A DNA stretch of 64,000 nt from Nitrospira sp. (GTDB taxonomy: Bacteria; Nitrospirota; Nitrospiria; Nitrospirales; Nitrospiraceae), in contig JACOEM010000007.1 of assembly GCA_024998565.1 (NCBI GenBank), positions 1 through 64,000 of the forward strand, written 5' to 3'. Made by a program: the position numbers and the translations under genes. The notes under the pieces were generated by a model. The model made no database searches, was not told the origin of the DNA, and saw nothing but the letters and a program-made list of their open reading frames with translations. Positions within the stretch are counted from its first letter, which is position 1. Every line of letters begins with the position of its first letter. Below, piece by piece: positions 17,798 through 24,840 of this stretch.

Positions 17798-19324
17798 TTA
17801 TTCAAGCGTGGGGCGATCATCGGGTGGGAGAATTCCTGCATCGCGCAAGCAGTCGTCCGACCAGGCCCGGATGTCATGGGCTTCAAGGTAAGTCCGCATG
17901 CGATGCATACGCTCACGGCGTTCCTCCAGGGGCATTTCGATGGCCTGGCGAATGGCGTCGGCGACACCCTCAAGGTCGTAGGGATTGATGACCAGGGCAT
18001 CGGTCATTTCCTCGGCTGCGCCGGCCATGTGGCTCACCAGCAGCACGCCTTTCTCGTCGACCTGGCTGGCGACATACTCTTTGGCGACCAGGTTCATGCC
18101 GTCGTATACGGAACTCACCAGCGCCAGGTCCGCCATCCGGTAATAGGCCGCGAGGGTGTCCATGCCGATGCGGCCTTCCCGGAATTCGATCGGTCGCCAG
18201 CGCGAAGCCTGAGGACTGCCTGCGTTGGAGATGCTGCCATACCGCATATTGATGTCATTCACGGTTTCGCGGATGAGTTCCCGATAACTGCGATAGGCCT
18301 CGACATCGCCCCTGGTCGGCACGGCCACCTGCACAAAGGTGAACCGGCCCCGATACTGAGGGTACTGCTCGAAGAAGGCATCGATGGCCCAGAATCGTTT
18401 GAGAAGCCCTTTGGTGTAGTCGAGCCGGTCGACGCCGAGACCGATGCGGACCTCGGGCTGAAAGACATGCAGGTTACGCAACACGTCCATGGCGCGTGTG
18501 ACCTGCGACGTTCGGGCGCGTTCCGACCAGGCTTGGAAACTCACACTGATCGGGCGGGCCACGAGTCGCGTCGTATGGCCGTTATATTCGATGTGATGGT
18601 CATCGCTCCGGACGTCGACGCCCAGGAACTCCTTGGCGCATTCGACAAAACAATGGAGAAAGTTGTGGGTCTGGAACATCAGCAGATCGCTCGCCAGCAG
18701 GGATTCGAGCAGTTCGCGACGTTCCGGGAGAATGCGAAACGCATCAGGACCGGGCCAGGGCGTGTGCCAGAAGACTGCCACCGGCTGGGCCGGCAACGCG
18801 GCTTTGACGAGGCCGGGTACCAGGGCCAGGTGAAAGTCGTGCACCCACACGAACCCGGACTTCCCGCGTAATGCACCGAGGACAGCTGCCGCGAAGCGCG
18901 CATTCATGGCTTGGTACGCATGCCAAAAGGCTTTGCGATAGGCCACGCGATCCAGCGTGAGGTGGCACAGGGGCCAGAGCACCTGATTGGCATAGCCCTG
19001 ATAACCGCCCTTGATCTCAGTCGGATCCAGCCACACGCGGCGCAACTGGTAGGTCGGGGCGTCAGGAGGCACTTCGACGACCATGTCCTGGTCCACCACA
19101 TTCCGATCCGCTTTGCCGCTGCCCCAGGCAATCCAGGTGCCGCCGAGCCGCCGCATGACCGGATCGAGCGCCGAGATGAGGCCGCCGGACGTGCGTTCCC
19201 AGATCAGATGATTTTTAACCAGCCGGTGTTCGTATGGTTCACGATTCGAGACGACGATCAGGCGCGAAAGGGAAAGATCTTGTTCCGGCTGCAGCTGTTC
19301 AAGCGGCGCGTGGGAGGCGTTCAT
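17798..19324 (-). CDS. otsA: trehalose-6-phosphate synthase-type glycosyltransferase (GT20)
   Basis: 508 residues. Diagnostic segments of family GT20 are present: IVVSNREPYEH and TSGGLISALDPVM at the N-terminus, WVHDFHLALVPGLVK, HTPWPGPDAFRILP, VDRLDYTKGLLKRFWAIDAF and YDGMNLVAKEYVASQ. The enzyme transfers glucose from a nucleotide sugar to a phosphorylated acceptor, normally glucose-6-phosphate, making trehalose-6-phosphate for osmotic and desiccation protection. No OtsB phosphatase gene is next to it. Glucosylglycerol-phosphate synthase is a close alternative and cannot be excluded. The following lipoprotein gene probably shares its transcript. Confidence 0.85.
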   Translation of the reverse strand: MNASHAPLEQLQPEQDLSLSRLIVVSNREPYEHRLVKNHLIWERTSGGLISALDPVMRRLGGTWIAWGSGKADRNVVDQDMVVEVPPDAPTYQLRRVWLDPTEIKGGYQGYANQVLWPLCHLTLDRVAYRKAFWHAYQAMNARFAAAVLGALRGKSGFVWVHDFHLALVPGLVKAALPAQPVAVFWHTPWPGPDAFRILPERRELLESLLASDLLMFQTHNFLHCFVECAKEFLGVDVRSDDHHIEYNGHTTRLVARPISVSFQAWSERARTSQVTRAMDVLRNLHVFQPEVRIGLGVDRLDYTKGLLKRFWAIDAFFEQYPQYRGRFTFVQVAVPTRGDVEAYRSYRELIRETVNDINMRYGSISNAGSPQASRWRPIEFREGRIGMDTLAAYYRMADLALVSSVYDGMNLVAKEYVASQVDEKGVLLVSHMAGAAEEMTDALVINPYDLEGVADAIRQAIEMPLEERRERMHRMRTYLEAHDIRAWSDDCLRDAGILPPDDRPTLE

Positions 19325-19506
19325 AGGCTGAAAATAGGAGTCTTTCGCGACGCTGTCAAGCGGCGAGGAGGCAGGAGCCCACAGCGCTGACGGCGTAGTG
19401 CCTATGGCTGGGAGCAGGAATGAGACATGTGGCGGCGGACCAGGGACGCTTCACTACTTGCCCTCTTGCCCCACGCAATTGGCCATAAGCCATTCGCGCT
19501 TAGAAG

Positions 19507-20676
19507 CTAGTCACCATTCGCTTTCTTCTTCCGGAGGCTGCCGGCGACCATGCGAAACTCGAAGAGACGGCATTCGATCGCCCCGTTGAAGAGGGGGACC
19601 CGGCGGGAAGGGGCCAGCCGCAACTGGCCGGGGAGTTTCAAGTCGGCGGTGAAGATCTGCACGGTCCAGCCGCAAAAATGCTTCTTCAGGTGATCGCCGA
19701 ATTGCGGATAAAACGTGCGCAGGCTTTCCGCCTCTCCCATGCGGTGCCCGTAGGGCGGGTTCGTGACAAGGAGTCCGCTTTCAGCCGGAGCGGGGAGTTG
19801 CAGAACATCGCCCTGTTGAAGGGTGACCGCATCGCCGCTCCCGGCGATGGTCAGGTTGGCCTTGATCGATGTCATCGCGTGCGCATTGTCGTCGGCCGCG
19901 TGGATCAGGCCCGGCTTGATGGGGATTTCCATCGCCTTGAGTTCTGTGCGCAGGTCGTTCAATCGGCGGGTATCGAATGACAGCAGTTTTTCGAAGGCGA
20001 AATGCCGGCCGATTCCCGGCGCGACACGACGGGCCATTAAGGCGGCCTCGATGACGAATGTGCCGCTTCCGCACATGGGATCGTAGAGCACCGTGTCCCC
20101 GGTCCACTTCGAAAGCCGCAGGATCCCCGCTGCGAGATTTTCCCTGATCGGCGCTTCGCCCGCCGACTTCCTCCAACCCCGTTTGAATAGTGGCTCGCCC
20201 GAGGTGTCCAGATAGAAGGTGCAGGTCGAGGCATCCAAATACACTGCGATCAGGATGTCCGGCGCATGGGTATCCACCGTCGGGCGTTTGCCCCTCGCAA
20301 ATTGAAAGCGATCGCAGACGGCATCCTTCACGCGCAGGGTCACGAAATCCAGGCTCTTCAGCGGACAGTGGTGCGCGCTCACCTTTACCTTGATGCGCTG
20401 TTGCGGCGTGAACCAATCCTGCCAGCGGATGGCGTGCGCCGCGTCGTAGACATCGTGTTCGTCGCGATAGGAACCGTCGGCAATACGCAGGAGAATGCGG
20501 CTGGCGATGCGGCTCTGCAGATTTACGCGATAGCAGAGGGCAAGGGTGCCATGGAAGGCGACTCCACCGGCCGTGAGCGTGACGTCGGCGGCGCCCAGGT
20601 CGGTGAGTTCATCGGCCAGGACCGCTTCGAGTCCGCGAGGGCAGGGTGCAAAGAAGGCGTGGTTTGTGCTATCCAT
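19507..20676 (-). CDS. THUMP-domain RNA methyltransferase (RlmL/YpsC-like)
   Basis: 389 residues from the ATG at 20676. The N-terminal part (HAFFAPCPRGLEAVLADELTDLG ... IRWQDWFTPQQRIKVKVSA) is the ferredoxin-like plus THUMP RNA-binding region. The C-terminal part is a class I methyltransferase: LYDPMCGSGTFVIEAALMA binds S-adenosylmethionine and VTNPPYGHRMG is the NPPY catalytic motif for exocyclic amino groups. It corresponds to the RlmL N-terminal half or YpsC, which methylate N2 of a guanosine in 23S rRNA. The RlmK half is absent, as in most non-gamma-proteobacteria. Divergent from the Nudix gene with only 34 bases between starts. Confidence 0.88.
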   Translation of the reverse strand: MDSTNHAFFAPCPRGLEAVLADELTDLGAADVTLTAGGVAFHGTLALCYRVNLQSRIASRILLRIADGSYRDEHDVYDAAHAIRWQDWFTPQQRIKVKVSAHHCPLKSLDFVTLRVKDAVCDRFQFARGKRPTVDTHAPDILIAVYLDASTCTFYLDTSGEPLFKRGWRKSAGEAPIRENLAAGILRLSKWTGDTVLYDPMCGSGTFVIEAALMARRVAPGIGRHFAFEKLLSFDTRRLNDLRTELKAMEIPIKPGLIHAADDNAHAMTSIKANLTIAGSGDAVTLQQGDVLQLPAPAESGLLVTNPPYGHRMGEAESLRTFYPQFGDHLKKHFCGWTVQIFTADLKLPGQLRLAPSRRVPLFNGAIECRLFEFRMVAGSLRKKKANGD

Positions 20677-20710
20677 TTCTGTCTTTCTGTTGTCGTGATC
20701 GGGGGCCGTC

Positions 20711-21253
20711 ATGAAGTTCTGCAGCGAGTGCGGGGCCGGGCTGTCGAAAAAAATTCCTCCCGGCGACAACCTGCCGCGGTTTGTGTGCGATACCTGCCAG
20801 GTCGTCCATTACATCAATCCGAAAATCGTCGCGGGCTGCATTCCCGAGTGGGAAGATAAGATTCTGTTGTGTCGCCGGGCCATCGAGCCGCGCACCGGCC
20901 ATTGGACGTTTCCCGCCGGCTTCATGGAGATCGGGGAGAGCACTGAGCAGGCCGCGATCCGTGAAACCTTTGAAGAGGCGCATGCCGACGTCGAGATTAC
21001 CTCCCTGTATGCCGTGTTGAGTCTGCCCCGTATCAGCCAGGTCCACATGATCTTTCGCGGCTCCATGCGCACCCGGGACTTCAAACCCGGCACGGAGAGT
21101 CTCGATGTGCAACTGTTCTCGCTGGAGGACATTCCCTGGGATGATCTGGCCTTTCCCGTGATCACCGAAGCCCTCGAACGCTACGTCGCCGATGTGGCCC
21201 GCGGCGCCTTCTCCATGCATTTCGGCAGCGTCTTCCCCCGGATGAAATCGTAA
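20711..21253 (+). CDS. Nudix hydrolase with N-terminal zinc ribbon
   Basis: 180 residues. The N-terminus has a four-cysteine zinc ribbon ([10 protein letters not shown] ... [11 protein letters not shown]), followed by a Nudix fold with the box [25 protein letters not shown] fitting GX5EX7REUXEEXGU. This arrangement is common in small NADH- or ADP-ribose-pyrophosphatase-like enzymes (NudC relatives), but the NudC SQPWPFPxS motif is missing, so the substrate is not certain. Cytoplasmic. Divergent from the methyltransferase gene. Downstream sequence to 21384 holds only degenerate GTGAAACGT-type words and no gene. Confidence 0.88.
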   Translation: MKFCSECGAGLSKKIPPGDNLPRFVCDTCQVVHYINPKIVAGCIPEWEDKILLCRRAIEPRTGHWTFPAGFMEIGESTEQAAIRETFEEAHADVEITSLYAVLSLPRISQVHMIFRGSMRTRDFKPGTESLDVQLFSLEDIPWDDLAFPVITEALERYVADVARGAFSMHFGSVFPRMKS

Positions 21254-21384
21254 GCGGGCGTGAAACGTGAGATGTGAAACGTAAAACGGTCACCCGGGAC
21301 CGTGACGCGGGGCTCATCACGTTCGTTGGTGATCCTGTTGCGCAGTTCGTGATCATCTCCGCACACGATACGTTTCACCGGACT

Positions 21385-21690
21385 TCAGTTGCTGCTGGGC
21401 ATAATAAGCCCTAATTCTTCCGCCGGCGGATGGACGAAGGTGAATCCCTTATCCGTCTGGAAGTCCACGGTCATTCCGTTCGTGCGGTGCACGCTCGCCC
21501 GATCCAGCGCCACGGTGAGGCCTTCAATGTGCTGCACCTCATCCTCTTCCTGCGGTGCAGGTTCCAGAGTAATCGAGAGGGACAGGCGTTGCGCATCCAC
21601 GTCGCGCAACGTAATCCGTACGACCGGATCGTCCGGATGTTCCTCGATCAGCTTGCGTAACCGTTCGATGGCGGTCCAGGTGAGATTCAT
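21385..21690 (-). CDS. cysteine-free HesB/IscA-like protein
   Basis: 101 residues with the pattern of A-type iron-sulfur carriers: the N-terminal helix MNLTWTAIERLRKLIEE, then VVRITLRDV, EEDEVQHIEGLTVALDRASV and the late GFTFVHP segment. All three cluster-binding cysteines of IscA/HesB are absent; indeed there is no cysteine at all. It therefore cannot carry iron-sulfur clusters in the normal way. It starts five bases after the stop of the toxin-like gene, so it is probably in that operon. The role is unknown; the similarity is at fold level and judged by eye. Confidence 0.6.
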   Translation of the reverse strand: MNLTWTAIERLRKLIEEHPDDPVVRITLRDVDAQRLSLSITLEPAPQEEDEVQHIEGLTVALDRASVHRTNGMTVDFQTDKGFTFVHPPAEELGLIMPSSN

Positions 21691-21695
21691 GGTAG

Positions 21696-21971
21696 TCAGG
21701 CTGGTCTGGTCCGTTGGGTCGGGGCGGCGTGGTGGATGTGGTGAATGTCCACGAGTTGTTCGGTCCGATCGATCGAATAAAAAATCCGCCAGTCGCCCAC
21801 CGCATATTTGTGGATTCCGGGCAGGTCGGCTGCGACCGGCTCATGGCGCAGATTATCGACGTTGGAGGCCAGCCACTTCGTCTTGTCGAACAGACGTTGA
21901 GCCATGGCAGGATCCGCCACGAGCAGGTCGGTAATGACATCGGGCCGGAAGGCTAAGCGAAACCAGGGCAT
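21696..21971 (-). CDS. RelE/ParE-family toxin-like protein
   Basis: About 91 residues from the ATG at 21971, one base after the stop of the preceding small gene. The C-terminal part (HEPVAADLPGIHKYAVGDWRIFYSIDRTEQLVDIHHIHHA) shows the RelE/ParE pattern of L.G..kyRvGdyRi.Y.id....v.v..i.hR. RelE-type toxins cut mRNA at the ribosome. The upstream gene has the usual position and size of an antitoxin. The final conserved Arg of the family is replaced by the HHA segment, so activity is uncertain. Confidence 0.75.
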   Translation of the reverse strand: MPWFRLAFRPDVITDLLVADPAMAQRLFDKTKWLASNVDNLRHEPVAADLPGIHKYAVGDWRIFYSIDRTEQLVDIHHIHHAAPTQRTRPA

Positions 21972-21972
21972 G

Positions 21973-22191
21973 TTACCACCGCAGGCCGAGCTTGTCGGCC
22001 ACTTCGTCACCGGTGATGCGTTCCGTCGAAGCCAGGGATTGCTTCAGGCGATCGCGAACCGACTCGCCGAGGGGCGCGCCGAGATCCGGGTCGCCCAGCA
22101 GCACGCGCAGCCGGTCGTCAACGATGCCTTCGACCAGGTTCTTGAGTTCCGCCAGCGTGAGATTGGAGAGACTTGTCGTTGTGTCGGACAT
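21973..22191 (-). CDS. probable antitoxin of the RelE-like pair
   Basis: 72 residues, highly charged and helical: SNLTLAELKNLVEGIVDDRLRVLLGDPDLGAPLGES. The start has AGAGGATTTC upstream. It precedes the RelE-like gene with a one-base gap, the normal antitoxin-first order of type II modules. It lacks a clear DNA-binding motif, though the N-terminal TLAELKNLVE segment resembles antitoxins of unclassified RelE pairs. Assignment rests on position. Confidence 0.65.
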   Translation of the reverse strand: MSDTTTSLSNLTLAELKNLVEGIVDDRLRVLLGDPDLGAPLGESVRDRLKQSLASTERITGDEVADKLGLRW

Positions 22192-22361
22192 GAAATCCTC
22201 TCAGAGTTCGAAAGCATACGGGGCTGGTCTTGGGAATTGCAAGACAGAGCCTGAGTAGAAGGGCGCGCTTAGGGCTGATAGCGTCTGGCGTCAGGAGCAG
22301 GGGGTAGAATCCCAAGGGGACTTCGCACGACGCTCAGGTTCCCTGGAATCGACTGGCTGAT

Positions 22362-22949
22362 CTATGCCCCGCACGGCTCCCCGCCGGATGACTCACAGGA
22401 ACAATCCAGACAACCATGGACGGAACAGGTGCCGCAGGCCTGTTCGATCCGGCGACGCAGCGCGGCCCTGGCTCGATGCACGCGAACCGCCGCATTTTCG
22501 GCGGTGATGCCTGACTGCTGAGCAAGATCTTTCAGTTTGCCTTCCTCCAGATCCACGATACGCAGGGCTTCGCGATATTCCGGCTTGAGCGTTTCCAACA
22601 GGCCTGAGACGCATCGGCAGATCTCCTGTCGTAGCTCCGCTTCAGGCTCCTGCACATCCGGAAATTCACGCCCCCAGGCTTCCATGGCTCGCGCGGCGGT
22701 GGACCGCTGCCGGTAGTGATCGATCACGGCGTTGCGGAGTACCCGATAGAACCAGGCGACGACCTTTTCGTCCTTCACGTCGCCCCCGCGCTCCAATCCA
22801 CGGGTAAAGGCCGCTTGCAAAATATCTTCTGCCACGGCGCGAGATTCCACGCGCCGTTCCAGGAAGGCCAGGAACTCACGGTGTCCTTTCACCAGTTGCG
22901 CGATGGCCTCCGGCGAAAGTGCTGTCGAGGGGTTGGATTCGAGGTTCAT
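22362..22949 (-). CDS. ECF sigma factor with cysteine-rich C-terminal tail (CorE-like)
   Basis: 195 residues. Sigma region 2 is seen in EDILQAAFTRGLERGGDVKDEKVVAWFYRVLRNAVIDHYRQR and region 4 in LETLKPEYREALRIVDLEEGKLKDLAQQSGITAENAAVRVHRARAALRRR. After region 4 is a tail with six cysteines (C172, C175, C180, C183, C185, C193), spacing CX2CX4CX2CX1CX7C. In the CorE group such a tail binds copper or cadmium and switches the sigma factor without an anti-sigma factor; none is encoded next to it here. It is divergent from a metallothionein-like gene 106 bases away, which suggests that gene as its target. The metal specificity is unknown. Confidence 0.85.
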   Translation of the reverse strand: MNLESNPSTALSPEAIAQLVKGHREFLAFLERRVESRAVAEDILQAAFTRGLERGGDVKDEKVVAWFYRVLRNAVIDHYRQRSTAARAMEAWGREFPDVQEPEAELRQEICRCVSGLLETLKPEYREALRIVDLEEGKLKDLAQQSGITAENAAVRVHRARAALRRRIEQACGTCSVHGCLDCSCESSGGEPCGA

Positions 22950-22974
22950 GGGAGCAGCTTACCAAACTGTGTGC

Positions 22975-23034
22975 GGAACTGTAAGGTTTCCGGGGGCCCT
23001 CCGTCAGCCTTTGTGACGACGCAATCACGCGTCG
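22975..23034. promoter_or_regulatory. divergent regulatory region between sigma factor and metallothionein-like gene
   Basis: GGAAC at 22975-22979 and GGAAA on the other strand (22987-22991) form an imperfect dyad; GGAAC is the usual ECF -35 core. CGTC at 23002-23005 could be a -10 for the plus-strand gene, but the spacer is 22 bases instead of the usual 16-17. Further down, CGACGC (23017-23022) and GCGTCG (23029-23034) make a perfect inverted repeat with a six-base spacer just before the ribosome-binding site. Confidence 0.4.
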
Positions 23035-23055
23035 GCATCTCAAAGGAGACTCACC

Positions 23056-23217
23056 ATGGCCGAAGTGAAAAAAACCACCGCGCAGAAGATTGCCAAGACA
23101 AGCTGTTGCGGAACGTGCGAATGCGCATCCTGTTCTTGCGGATGCCAGGCAAACGCCTGTCGCTGCGAGCAAACCAATTGCCAATGTGGTTGCCGCAAGC
23201 AATCCGCCGGTCGGTAG
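23056..23217 (+). CDS. metallothionein-like cysteine-rich small protein
   Basis: A 53-residue protein with 12 cysteines (23%), nearly all in CxC and CxxC patterns: SCCGTCECASCSCGC in the middle and NCQCGC near the end. The N-terminal 15 residues are lysine and threonine rich, without cysteine. There is no signal peptide or histidine. Such composition fits a cytoplasmic metal chelator like metallothionein, although the order does not match the BmtA/SmtA family that I know. AAAGGAGACTCACC before the ATG is a good ribosome-binding site, and a GC hairpin follows the stop. It faces the cysteine-tailed sigma factor gene, and the two likely form one metal-response unit. Confidence 0.75.
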   Translation: MAEVKKTTAQKIAKTSCCGTCECASCSCGCQANACRCEQTNCQCGCRKQSAGR

Positions 23218-23226
23218 GCAGTTGTG

Positions 23227-23255
23227 CCCCGCCCGCCGGATTGTGACGGGCGGGG
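23227..23255 (+). terminator. GC hairpin after the metallothionein-like gene
   Basis: A perfect 9-bp stem (CCCCGCCCG / CGGGCGGGG) with an 11-base loop, ten bases past the stop codon. There is no T-run after it, so it may act as an RNA-stabilising hairpin or a weak terminator. Confidence 0.6.
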
Positions 23256-23292
23256 TCACAGAATTCTACAGGCAGGGCCATGTGTGCAGGCG

Positions 23293-23484
23293 ATGTCTCT
23301 GGGCTTCTTGTGGATCTTGCTCGGCTGGGGCATAGTCTTCTCGAACGCGCCGGCGTTTCTGGTTCGTCGCGGCTTCGTCCTCTCTATGCATCGTTTCCAA
23401 ATCGAACCGGAGGAAAGGGCGCTCATCCGCCTATTCGGCCAGGCATTCGTGACCTATACGACTCAAGTGCGACGATGGAGATGA
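23293..23484 (+). pseudogene. C-terminal fragment of an isoprenylcysteine methyltransferase-like membrane protein
   Basis: The 63-residue frame (SLGFLWILLGWGIVFSNAPA, then MHRFQIEPEERALIRLFGQAF, then VTYTTQVRRWR) matches only the C-terminal end of ICMT/phospholipid-methyltransferase-type membrane proteins, which end in a pattern like ...EExxLxxxFGxxYxxYxxxVxRW. The N-terminal membrane segments are missing and the upstream DNA belongs to the metallothionein-like gene. It is most likely the remains of a gene truncated by rearrangement. No ribosome-binding site is seen. The rest of 23218-23580 shows no other gene. Confidence 0.6.
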
Positions 23485-23580
23485 TGTGGTATATGAGGGA
23501 TCGTCTATTGATTGGAATTGTCTTGGCCATAAGCCGTTTTGATCGTCGCTTCTCAATGAAACCTCGGGACCTGATTCCTC

Positions 23581-24840
23581 ATGCGCTTCATCCACGCCTC
23601 CGACCTTCACATCGATAGTCCCTTACGCGGCTTGGACCGGTATGACGGTGCGCCGGTTGAGCGGTTGCGTAGCGCGACTCGCAGTGCGCTGGAGCGGTTG
23701 GTAGACCGGGCGTTGGCCGAGCGGGTGGATTTCCTCCTGCTCGCAGGCGATATCTACGACCGGGACTGGCAGGATTTTCACACCGGCCTCTTTTTTCGCG
23801 CTCAGATGGTGCGATTGGAGCGCGCCGGCATCCGCTGCTTCATCGTGCAGGGAAATCACGATGCGCAGGGAGTGATTTCGCGCCAGTTGACCCTGCCGTC
23901 GAACGTGATGGTCTTTTCGAGCCGCGCAGCTCAGACGGTCAAGCTGGATGATCTCTCCGTGGCGATCCATGGCCGCAGCTTTCCTGAGCGCGAGGTAAAT
24001 GAAGACCTGGTTCCGTCTTACCCGCCGCCGGTACCCGGGTTTTTTAATATCGGTCTGCTGCACACGAGTCTGACGGGGCGTGCTGGCCACGATACCTATG
24101 CGCCCACCGACCTGCCGACGCTGGTTGCTAAGGGATACGACTACTGGGCGCTGGGCCATGTGCACGCGCGTGAGGTGCTGAACGAACGGCCGCGCATCGT
24201 GTTTTGCGGCAACCTGCAGGGCCGTCATGCGAAGGAAACGGGCGCGAAGGGGTGCGAATTGGTCACGGTGGAAGCGGGACGGGTCGAGGCCGAGTTTATC
24301 GCGCTGGATGTGGTTCGTTGGAGTCAGCTCTCCGTGCCGCTCGATGGCGTGGACCGCTTGGAATCGCTCAACGAGGCTTTCGCTCGCGCACTGGAACCGG
24401 TGCTGGCCGGGACGGCGGACCGGCTGCATGCGGTGCGCGTGACGCTGACGGGATCGACCGAGTTGCACCGGTTGGAGGCGGCACAGCCGGGCACGCTCGC
24501 GGCGGCAATGCATGCGGCGGCGCAGGACATCGGCACGGCGGAGATCTGGATCGAGCAGGTGCGGCTGGATCTTTCCACCCCGCTGGATCGAGCCCAGGCT
24601 GCGCAGCGCCAGGATGCGGTGGGAGAGTTGGTCCGTCTGGTCGATACGATTGCGGGCGACAACCAGGAACTGATGCGTCGGGCACAGGTCGAACTGGGAG
24701 ATCTCCTCGGTGCCATGCCTGCAGAAGTCACGGCCGGTGATGTGCCGCGTCTGGACGATCCTGCCGAACTGCGCAGTCTTCTGATGGATGCGGAAGCCAC
24801 GGTTCTGGCACGCCTGTCCGCCTCCGGAGAAGAGGCATGA
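23581..24840 (+). CDS. SbcD/YhaO-type DNA repair exonuclease
   Basis: 419 residues. Metallophosphoesterase motifs of the Mre11/SbcD group are in order: FIHASDLHIDSPL (DxH), LLAGDIYDRD (GDxxD), VQGNHDAQG (GNHD), and ALGHVHAREVL (GHxH). The nuclease domain covers about residues 1-270 and a helical capping region follows. It overlaps the ATPase gene by four bases (ATGA), so the two subunits are translated together as in SbcCD and YhaON. The complex processes DNA ends and hairpins. The nearest subgroup is YhaO rather than canonical SbcD, judged from the partner's features. Confidence 0.92.
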   Translation: MRFIHASDLHIDSPLRGLDRYDGAPVERLRSATRSALERLVDRALAERVDFLLLAGDIYDRDWQDFHTGLFFRAQMVRLERAGIRCFIVQGNHDAQGVISRQLTLPSNVMVFSSRAAQTVKLDDLSVAIHGRSFPEREVNEDLVPSYPPPVPGFFNIGLLHTSLTGRAGHDTYAPTDLPTLVAKGYDYWALGHVHAREVLNERPRIVFCGNLQGRHAKETGAKGCELVTVEAGRVEAEFIALDVVRWSQLSVPLDGVDRLESLNEAFARALEPVLAGTADRLHAVRVTLTGSTELHRLEAAQPGTLAAAMHAAAQDIGTAEIWIEQVRLDLSTPLDRAQAAQRQDAVGELVRLVDTIAGDNQELMRRAQVELGDLLGAMPAEVTAGDVPRLDDPAELRSLLMDAEATVLARLSASGEEA

